NCBI RefSeq assembly: GCF_963675165.1
Contig: NC_087377.1
Span: 1,761,501 to 1,825,500, forward strand
Reading direction: 5' to 3'
DNA: 64,000 bases
From: Halichondria panicea
Lineage: Eukaryota > Porifera > Demospongiae > Suberitida > Halichondriidae
The translations under genes were made by a program, and so were the position numbers. The number at the start of each line of letters is the position of its first letter. Position 1 is the first letter of the stretch. Of this stretch, positions 55,059-64,000 are shown piece by piece. Under the pieces are notes generated by a model. The model saw only the letters and a list, made by a program, of their open reading frames with translations. It searched no databases and was not told the DNA's origin.

Positions 55059-55612
55059 CTGTACAGATCAAAATACATCCAATGACATGCAACGGCACGT
55101 AGTGGCAATACTCTGAAATGTACACCAAATACTTTATCACTGTCACATGAGACCCCATACACAATACAACTGTCAAGGCTATAATTGAACATTGCTTCAA
55201 TTTAGATTGATATACTTGTACAATAATGATGTCGTGAATAATTATAGTGATCACATTAATTCCCAAGTTGTTCCCTTAATTAGCTTATTACCAAATGCAT
55301 ATGATTTAATTAGATCTCACTTTTCATTGGCTAACTAGAGCTATGTGTACAGAGGACTTCTGCCAACCAACCTGAAATCCTCTGTACATGTATATGTAGA
55401 GAAGTACATTTGTATCCTCAAGCAAACTATAGTTTGGGCAGAATATTGGCAGTACATGGAATGCTGTGGTGAACCCATACAAATGTTATTATTGCTTTCA
55501 CTTCATTTGAAATGCAAACCTTAATTATTAAGTCACCACTAGCTATTTGCATTGTCCTAATACAAATCTATTTTGTAGCTCTTTATCAAAATATGTGTTT
55601 AAATTAGCGATA

Positions 55613-57056
55613 AGTCAACCACTAGCTACAGTGCACACAGTGGGACCACACTATAGGCTCTGTACACTAGCTACAGTGCACACAGTGGGACCACACTATA
55701 GGCTCTGTACACTATAGCTACAGTGTACACAGTGGGACCACACTATAGGCTCTGTACACTAGCTACAGTGCACACAGTGAGACCACACTATAGGCTCTGT
55801 ACACTAGTCTACAGTGCACACAGTGGGACCACACTATAGGCTCTGTACACCAGCTACAGTGCACACAGTGGGACCACACTATAGGCTCTGTACACTAGCT
55901 ACAGTGTACACAGTGGGACCACACTATAGGCTCTGTACACTAGCTACAGTGCACACAGTGGGACCACACTATAGGCTCTGTACACTAGCTACAGTGCACA
56001 CAGTGGGACCACACTATAGGCTCTGTACACTAACTACAGTGCACACAGTGGGACCACACTATAGGCTCTGTATGTACTAGCTACAGTGTACACAGTGGGA
56101 CCACACTATAGGCTCTATACACCAGCTACAGTGCACACAGTGGGACCATACTATAGGCTCCGTACACCAGCTACAGTGCACACAGTGGGACCACACTATA
56201 GGCTCCGTACACTAGCTACAGTGCACACAGTGGGACCACACTATAGGCTTTGTACACTAGCTACAGTACACACAGTGAGACCACACTATAAGCTCTGTAC
56301 ACCAGCTACAGTGTACACAGTGGGACCACACTACTATAGGCTCTGTACACTAGCTACAGTGCACACAGTGGGACCACACTATAAGCTCTGTACACTAGCT
56401 ACAGGGTACACAGTGGGACCACACTATAGGCTCTGTACACTAGCTACAGTGCACACAGTGGAACCACACTACTATAGGCTCTGTACACTAGCTACAGTGC
56501 ACACAGTGGGACCACACTATAGGCTCTGTACACTAGCTACAGTGCACACAGTGGGACCACACTATAGGCTCTGTATGTACTAGCTACAGTGTACACAGTG
56601 GGACCACACTATAGGCTCTATACACCAGCTACAGTGCACACAGTGGGACCACACTATAGGCTCTGTACACAAGCTACAGTGGGACCACACTATAGGCTCA
56701 GTACACTAGCTACAGTGCACACAGTGGGACCACACTATAGGCTCCGTACACCAGCTACAGTGCACACAGTGGGACCACACTATAGGCTCTGTACACCAGC
56801 TACAGTGTACACAGTGGGACCACACTATAGGCTCTATACACCAGCTACAGTGCACACAGTGGGACCACACTATAAGCTCTGTACACTAGCTACAGTGCAC
56901 ACAGTGTGACCACACTATAGGCTCTGTACACCAGCTACAGTGCACACAGTGGGACCACACTATAGGCTCTGTACACTATAGCTACAGTGCACACAGTGGG
57001 ACCACACTACAGGCTCTGTACACTATAGCTACAGTGTACACAGTGGGACCACACAT
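55613..57056. repeat. 45-bp minisatellite, about 32 units
   Basis: Unit TAGCTACAGTGCACACAGTG plus GGACCACACTATAGGCTCTG plus TACAC, 45 bp. A single unit occurs at about 52757-52800 in a paralogous flank. Because 45 is divisible by three, plus-strand frames run open for up to 165 codons; the peptide repeat HTVGPHYRLCTLATV is an artefact. Confidence 0.95.
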
Positions 57057-57823
57057 AAAGAGTAGTTTATGGAAATTTCGCCCCTTTCAGCCTTGTTTCT
57101 CAGTAAACATAATCATTGCTCAGATCCTCCCCTTTTTCAGAGAGGTGTCCCCTTTCACAGTAAACAAAGCAAAGATCCTCCCCTTTTTCTAGTGGAATGC
57201 TTTGAGGAAGTACAATTATCAGTAATTAGTTACAATACAATTAGCTATCAAGCAATTTGGTAGAATGTCATTGAAAGGTCATAATTAGTGAAAGGTCAGA
57301 CCTCCAATAGTGCCACATGTCTATACATAAAGATAGGGAAATCTCTGAGCCCATGCCAACTCAGCTATAGCTATGGTTGCTCAATATTGACCTCCCTCCA
57401 CCAATAAGGTCTAACACATGGGCAAGCAATACTATCGGGAAATATGAACAAAAACAGTGGAACCTCATGATCATTATTAGGAGCCTACAACAGGTACCGT
57501 CTCTACAAAGCATCTCCCCTCACCTCCATCCTTTCATGCATGCATCCATTCTTATCCTATAGCACAGCCACTAGCACTGCATGCACTGCACTGTACTGGT
57601 ACTGGCATGCATGCTGGCAGATTCACGGTGAGTAGGTAATGGTCGTAATTATTGCTTTCCCTAAAGACACTAACTCTAACAAGACGCTGCAACTGAAGTG
57701 ATCCCATACCAACTACAATGGAGAGGATGTCTACAGGAGAATAATTCAATTGCACACACAAAATAAATAACAAGAGCAAGTAAACAAACTTAAAATAGAT
57801 AAATCCAGGCCATTGTCCTAAGT
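57057..57823. other. Non-coding flank of the transposon
   Basis: 57.06-57.40 kb is the duplicate of 52.80-53.10 kb. The rest is unique. Ends with the CCTAAGT target copy at 57817-57823. Confidence 0.5.
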
Positions 57824-58567
57824 TAGGGCTGACAACATGAAAAATGAAATTCAACGAAGAAGTCTCAAACTTGTGATATATACTCTACTATATGATAGTA
57901 ATACAGATGCACCTTCAAATCCCAGTTACCGCTACAATTTGTCTTGCAATGGTGCTGCTTATTTCACAAAATTTACCTGAAAGTTCAAAGGTCATGATGG
58001 GCTCTATAAAGTGTCATTTTTTGAAATTCTTATCAGAGCTTACCTCACTGTTTTGATTCTATCCATTACTGTTACTAACTAGGAGCATAATAATCAACTG
58101 AAAACTGGAAAAGAATCTCACAGGTAGGTATTTCAGGGCTAGCAGCATATAAACATTTTTAGTAGGTCAAGCATTTTGGTAATACACTGGAAATGTGCAG
58201 GTTCCCAGGTGGCCCTTAGGGTCCCAATGTATTGATATGTCCCTCAGCACTGTGCTCAGTTAATATAATTTGTTTTGAACACATACCCATCTGAGAAAAA
58301 TGTACTATGATCGTATGCAATATAGTCTTCTGTAAGTCACAGTATAAGCCCTAATCTATTGATTTTAGAAGCTTTAAAGCTTTTATACAACTCAGTGATC
58401 TCTATGGATTACTTTAAAACTTAAGTTTCCGTCTTCGTTAGTGCTTAGTCTGATTTTCCATCATTTATACACCACATACAGTGTACGAATCCCTTATACC
58501 TATACTGGCTAGCCACAGAATATGTCTATAGGGTATACTATGTTAAAGAATTACTTGCTACTATGTG
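57824..58567 (+). repeat. Left terminal inverted repeat of the transposon
   Basis: About 744 bp, the reverse complement of 62324-63069 with small indels. It starts TAGGGCTGACAA after CCTAAGT and ends near ACTATGTG. It contains no convincing frame. Confidence 0.85.
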
Positions 58568-58885
58568 CAGCAACTTTTGAGCGACTATATTAAAGTTATG
58601 TGCAATGATTTATTGTATATTATTCATTGTTATTATTCATTGTACTATAATTATTGCTTTATACATATAGTACTGATCGAGTTAGCAGATATAGAGTACT
58701 TTGGAGCTGTCGAGAAAAATGAAGACCATTGTTGCTGCAGCAAGTCACCGACTCACCGATCCTTATCAATTGAACAATTACACCACATGCATACATAATT
58801 TATGCATGGCCAAAGCAAACAATTATTTACATTACAATGTTATTAATGTTATCTTTTGTCATGGTGAATAAGTGCTTGCTATAAA

Positions 58886-61800
58886 TTAAGTAATCCTTAG
58901 ATTGTTAATAATTAGGTCTTCAAGTAAATTAAAGTGGCAATGTTCATCTTCGTCTTCATATGCAACTTCATGTAAATTTGTCTGGGTATCATAGGAAACT
59001 ACGAAACCCCGGAACCATTCAAACTCTCCAACATCAACTTCAAACTTTTGTTCGATAGATTTGCCAACTAGGCTAGCTGGATCGTGACAACAGTGGTCAC
59101 CACTAGGTTCTTGAGTTTCCATGAATTTTAGTAGTTCGAATGCTATAGTGGCTAGAGGACGCTTCTTTCCACGTTGAGATAATGGTATTTTTATTTCTTG
59201 CTTATAAACTTTCTTGCGGATATTAATCTGGTCTTTTAACAAAGATAACTTTTTGTCCCTTTTTTTGGCTGCAGAAAGACTGGATTCCTCAATATCTGCA
59301 AGAGCTCCTCGAAGCTCAGTAGCAGAGGTGATTAATTGAAGTTGTCCTAATTTCATTAGCTCTTCTTGGGTTCTTTTTTTCAAAGCGTCTCTCCTCTGTT
59401 TTTGCTCGTAAAGTTTTTTAGTTCTTTGTGCTTTAATAAATTCTTGTTCTTCTTTAGAGTCAGTTTTTACTCTTGCTCTTCTTGCAGCAGCGAGAGTCAC
59501 AACTTGGTCGCGTTCTTCCTGGGGAAGTTCCCTAAGCCAAAGCATCGTTTTATTTTTCTTTGTTTCGATCAAGTTGGAGCGTGTCAATTGTGATAAATTT
59601 GGAATACTAGTAGTTAAGTGATCGTTTAAGCCCAGTAGACTTTCACATATATCATTTGTTGGAGGTAATTTTTTGAGAATTTCCTTTACTTCTGCCTCAG
59701 GATCCCAATATATTCCATTTGGTAATTGATTTTTAGCGTAGGCACCCAGTTTTTTTTTCATTGCTGAAACTCCACTAGCAATTAGAGGAAAAAGCTTATC
59801 GTCGTCGAAAGAATCAGTTTGAAATAACCTCTTTTCGACATGAGAATACTTCGAATGAACTCGATGGTTTGTCATTTCGCTTCCATAGAGGCGGTCTTCA
59901 GAAGGAAAAACTCTCATTTCTTCGCACATTATTGCCTGTGGTTCTTTCTCAATTTCTGCAAGAAACAATGACAGTTCCAAGTAATGCATATTCATGTCCC
60001 ATGCAGACTTTGATAGTGCTGTAGACTTGGCCAATGTCATGAGATCAGCATACACATGATGAAATATGAGGGCATCAGCTTTGAGCTTGGATATCTCATC
60101 GGTGTCCTGCAACTTATTGTACACATCGCGTTCCAATTTGTTTCCATCAGTGCTTTTACCACAATACTCGAGAAAATCACACGCAGCAGAGATAAGGAAT
60201 AAAATTTTTCCTGCGTTATGGGCAGTCACAAAGTATCGGCTCCCTACCTGACGGTCTAAAAAGGTTTTGCTGCACAACGTATAGTACTCTCTTTGGTCAG
60301 CAGAAAGGTGTTGTTCGTTAAGCATTAAATTTAGAAAGTCAAGAAAGCTTGATGCACCACATCCATATTCTGGAACTCCATGGCGACCAAAAAGTTTACA
60401 AAACTCGTGAACTAGAGTGTCAGTCTGATAATACTCACGTCTTTCACTTGCATTGCTGCTGCAGCTAGATTCAGTCTTCAGCCCCTCGAGAAACGCTTTA
60501 CGTAAGTTTATTCCGAGGTGCATAGCACAAAAATTCTCAATGATGTCCACTGCATCACCATTCGCAGGCCCAAAAACACTCTCATCCTCTTCTCGCTTCT
60601 TTTCAAGTAATTGATTAAACTTTTTTTGTGTTGATGCTGAGTCTGAGGTTGAGGCAGACACAAGTGTCCAGTTGATTTTGTCGGCATTCGGTATTTTCAA
60701 TACACGAGCAATATCCCTCAGCTTTTCAATCTCTCTAGACATATCAGCAATCATACTCTCAGCACTTCCATCAGGGAGCTCGTTAACCGAGATCACCAAT
60801 CCATTAAAAACTGTGCCTCCAATTTTTCTCTGAAACTTGGTTGTCCCATCAGAGTTTGAATTTGCTTCAGATAAAACTTTTGCTTTGTGAACCATGCTTA
60901 CAGTTTTTAACTCGTGTTGTCGCATATACTTAGCACAGCTCTCACTTGGCAATTGCAGATTCTCAACATCAGCTAAAGGAAAGAAACACTTAATAACAGC
61001 TTTAATCGTAGTTTTAATTTTTCCAAGGGGCACCTGATCTGCAAGAAGCTGGTAATATAGAGCTCTGAGAGCAGGTGTATACTGTCCGTTATCAATTGTG
61101 TGAAAAATCATCTGACTATGATCTACTAGTGAACTTGCTTCTGTTGTTGACGGTAGATATGGTACCAGCAGCTTTGCATACTTAGATAGGTGTGAGTTCT
61201 GCTCTAGTAGTTCTTCTTCGTAGTGTGTGTGGTCTTGGTAGAGATGTTCATAGCTTTCAATTGCTTTTAATTTGCTATTTAATACAGCTTTGTTTTTTCT
61301 CTCCAGGGAAATAACTTTCTTTGTGGCATTTTTAACTGTTTGATCCCGTTCTGTTTCAGTACTACACAGTTTCCTCTTTACTAGGTCTAGTTCTGCATCT
61401 GTTTCTGTCAGTTTGGATGCCATATTCTTAATTAAAAGATCGTGTTCTTTCAATTCTTTTCTTAGAAGATGAATTTGCTGGTAACCAACCCCATAGCTCA
61501 TGTGACTACAAGCAGGTTCATCAGACAAAACGATCTTTTCGACAAATTGATAAATGTTGTCAGGACGTGATCCTTTTTGTCTTAGACTGCGATCAATTCT
61601 GATGTAGAATCGCCCTATGCTTGTTTTCGTCATAAATCGAGATTTTGGCCACTTTAGTAAGAATTTATGTAAGCATCTATAAAATCCAACAGTAGTTCCA
61701 TCTTTAACACACCAATCACGTTCTTGGATGAGAGCTGCTTCCAGAAATTCTTCGTTCAAACCACATTCAACCAATTTCTCGGGAAAAGGAGTCGAATCAA

Positions 61801-62261
61801 TATCTGAAATGAACACATCTATTAACAACGCACAGGGACTCCAAAATCAGAACAAAAAACAAAACACAGTCCTCAGATGTCCATAACACTAAGCCATCAT
61901 AGGGAATTTCATGAAATATCATTTGAACTACTAACAACCAGCTACTTTGGTTTACATGTGTAGCATCAAACGTTATATGCTAACCTGTTGGTGGTGGATT
62001 GCGAATTTTAGGGGTCCATATTCTTTTCATATAAGAACGAAGAGAATCTCCATCAAACTTGCTTTTTCCAACCATAGATGGTCTGGTTGGTGCTGCAATC
62101 CTTTGAAGTGTATCAAGAAACCGGCTTGGTCGACCAATGTATATAGAAGGGTATTGTTCCTTAAAAAGGGTCACAAGCAACTCAGACAGCTCCACATCCT
62201 CTTCATCACATCTCAACTCCGCTACATGAAGTAGCTCAATTAATTCACCATAAGTAGCCAT
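58886..62261 (-). CDS. Putative transposase of the long-TIR transposon (two exons, about 1,064 residues)
   Basis: Exon 1 is 61985-62261 (ATG at 62261, MATYGELIELLHVAEL onward), donor CAG-GTTAGC. Exon 2 is 58886-61803, acceptor TTTCAG. The 181-nt intron is phase 1, and the split codon GAT restores an open frame of 1,065 codons including the stop. From the N terminus: a small acidic domain, a segment with WPKSRFMTKTSIGRFYIRID, a coiled coil, a central part with STSDSASTQKKFN and CAMHLGINLRKAFLEGLK (a D... C-x-x-H-L layout like RNase H-fold transposases), LPPTNDICESLLGLNDHL, a long basic coiled coil, and a C-terminal Tudor/chromo-like piece (VGKSIEQKFEVDVGEFEWFR, then VAYEDEDEHCHFNLLEDL). Location between matched inverted repeats makes a transposase role likely. 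Catalytic residues are inferred, and the superfamily is not assigned. The frame is intact, so the copy may be recent. Confidence 0.7.
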
Positions 62262-62323
62262 TTATCTGAAAATAATATACAATAAATCATTACAGCTAAC
62301 TTATAGAGTGCTCAAAAGTTACT

Positions 62324-63069
62324 CACATAGTAACAAGTAATTCTCTAACATAGTATACCCTATAGACATATTCTGTGGCTAGCCAGTATAGGTATAAGGG
62401 ATTCGTACACTGTATGTGGTGTATAAATGATAAAAAATCAGACTAAGCACTAAAGAAGACGGAAACTTAAGTTTTAAAGTAATCCATAGAGATCACTGAG
62501 TTGTACAGCAGCTTTAAAGCTTCTAAAATCAATAGATTAGGGCTTATACTGTGACTTACAGAAGACTATATTGCATACGATCATAGTACATTTTTCACAG
62601 ATGGGTAGAAGTGTTCGAAACAAACTATATTAACTAAGCACAGTGCTGAGGGACATATCAATACATTGGGACCCTAAGGGCCACCTGGGAACCTGCACAT
62701 TTCCAGTGTATCACCAAAATGCTTGACCTACTAAAATTGTTTATATGCTGCTAGCCCTGAAATACCTACCTGTGAGATTCTTTCCCAGTTTTCAGCTGAT
62801 TAATATGTTCCTAGTTGGTACCAGTAGTAGATAAGAATCAAAACAGTGAGGTAAGCTCTGATAAGATTTCAAAAAATGACACTTTATAGAGCCCATCATG
62901 ACCTTTGAACTTTCAGGTAAATTTTGTGAAATAAGCAGCACCATTGCAAGACAAATTGTAGCGGTAACTGGGATTTGAAGGTGCATCTGTATTACTATCA
63001 TATAGTAGAGTATATATCACAAGTTTGAGACTTCTTCGTTGAATTTCATTTTTCATATTGTCAGCCCTA
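62324..63069 (-). repeat. Right terminal inverted repeat of the transposon
   Basis: About 746 bp, complementary to the left arm. It lies just upstream of the transposase ATG (62261), so promoter signals for the transposase are probably in or next to it. Ends TTGTCAGCCCTA followed by CCTAAGT. Confidence 0.85.
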
Positions 63070-63126
63070 CCTAAGTGTCTAAGTGTTGGTAGTGTATGAT
63101 GGTGTTGACTAATCCATGACCTCCAG

Positions 63127-64000
63127 TCCTGCATGAGGAGGGAGGGAGACACAAGATTCAGCAACTAGCAAACCAATGGCACTCTCACAGTTAATATACA
63201 ATACCAGTTGACATTATGTATTGCTGTACTCAGTACAATTCACTATTGCATGGCACAACTGACGAGTAAGCTCACAAAGGTAATGGTCAAAGGGATGATT
63301 CACTAGGTAACTCACATGTATGCTCCACACAGGCCTTGTGAATGCTGCGAACTGCCTCTCCGTCCTCAATCTTTGCAGCAATCTCCACTAATCGATCGTA
63401 AGTAGCTGTTGAATTTGATGGATTGATTTCGAGAATATTTTTACTCTTCCACTTCTTTAGAGCGGTGTGAAATCTCCCTGGGATATTAACAATGGTCAGA
63501 TCAATAGCACCAATCTCAGCATCGCTGAGGCCCAGCCTGAGCTTGTATCTGTCATAGCCAGCAATCTCGGTAGACAACTGGAGTAGAGCTTCATCCGAGC
63601 ACTCTTGACTCAACTGAGCTGCAGTCGCTATCACTATCGTCTCATATGGTTGAACTGTATAGAGATCAAATTATTTCCGTAGTAGCATAATTAATACTCT
63701 GAAATGTACACCATGCAAATACTCGTCACATGATACACATGTATGTACACACAATACATTGAAAGCTAGTCGAACCACTTTAGACTATAATTATATATAA
63801 TACTGAAGATGGCTTCAATTTATAATGATGTGATAATAACTATACAGTGCATGATCACATTCCCATGCAAGTGGTTCCCTTAATCCTTCACAATCATGTG
63901 AACAAATGCTAGGATTGGGCAGGGAAAGCACCAAATAGCGCGGAAACAAGCAAGTATAACTATAGGAGAGAGTCGTACCAATGAGTATTATAATTATGTA
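63127..64000 (-). CDS. 3-prime end of a third Roco-like gene (runs off the window)
   Basis: Death-domain exon 63316-63654 (TAAQLSQECSDEALLQLSTE, IAGYDRYKLRLGL, SDAEIGAIDL, ALKKWKSKN, ATYDRLVEIAAKIEDGEAVR) with an intact GTGAGT donor, and a terminal exon from 63128 starting GA. The upstream intron up to 64,000 matches 5.73-6.05 kb and 41.1-41.4 kb. The remaining exons must lie beyond the window. The DNA transposon at 57,824-63,069 is inserted just 3-prime of this gene. Confidence 0.65.

Larger units (their letters stand above)
57824..63069 (-). mobile_element. 5.2-kb DNA transposon with about 745-bp terminal inverted repeats
   Basis: The ends read TAGGGCTGACAA inward on both sides, and the inverted repeats cover 57824-58567 and 62324-63069 with scattered mismatches. 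The element is flanked by a perfect 7-bp direct repeat CCTAAGT (57817-57823 and 63070-63076), the expected target-site duplication. It contains one two-exon minus-strand gene. The target is the 3-prime flank of a Roco-like gene. A 7-bp duplication with such long arms does not obviously match the common superfamilies; P, hAT, KDZ and Dada types are the nearest to consider. Confidence 0.85.

Noticed and set aside
55814..56909. Long plus-strand open frames with a 15-residue repeat (up to 165 codons)
   Set aside because: They come from a 45-bp minisatellite whose length is divisible by three; no start context, splice sites or family match.

Overview
The window looks like nuclear DNA of an early-branching animal, most likely a demosponge. 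It is AT-rich with many short introns. It is packed with small inverted-repeat elements and microsatellites, and it carries intron-split genes for ankyrin, ROC-COR GTPase, Ig and death-fold domains, a combination familiar from sponge innate-immunity-like gene sets. The assignment to sponge is inference; no single marker here proves it. Almost all recognisable genes lie on the minus strand.

Layout, left to right. (1) About 0.24-5.0 kb is a non-coding block full of inverted-repeat elements, repeated at about 30.4-35.0 kb. (2) 5.06-16.43 kb (minus) is Roco-like gene A: ankyrin repeats, a small helical domain, ROC GTPase, COR, one Ig-like domain and two death domains. (3) 18.11-22.76 kb (minus) is a broken AAK1/BMP2K-type (NAK family) kinase gene whose intron holds a 74-bp satellite of about 34 units. 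(4) 22.9-30.1 kb holds hAT-like and other non-autonomous elements, a degenerate tandem repeat and a long (CA)n. (5) 31.4-33.1 kb is a 1.2-kb palindrome and a tRNA-like SINE head. (6) 36.5-37.8 kb (minus) is a TPRKB/Cgi121-like gene with two in-frame stops. (7) 38.3-39.5 kb (minus) has three phased exons of an unrecognised gene and a frameshifted death-domain pseudogene. (8) 40.5-51.3 kb (minus) is Roco-like gene B, a recent paralogue of gene A. (9) 52.05-52.55 kb holds two exons of a second NAK kinase copy. (10) 54.72-55.06 kb is an orphan death-domain exon. (11) 55.6-57.06 kb is a 45-bp minisatellite. (12) 57,824-63,069 is a complete-looking DNA transposon with about 745-bp terminal inverted repeats, a 7-bp target duplication and a two-exon gene for a protein of about 1,064 residues. 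(13) 63.1-64.0 kb is the 3-prime end of a third Roco-like gene that runs off the window.

The locus is therefore a tandem array of at least three Roco-like genes, each with NAK-kinase sequence and a repeated 5-prime-exon block nearby. It has been expanded by segmental duplication and then edited by transposon insertion, satellite growth and decay. Paired copies give empty sites for several insertions, so target duplications can be read directly. Exon boundaries were placed by eye from GT/AG sites, reading phase and agreement between copies. Where all phases agree the models are fairly strong, but they are not transcript-supported.
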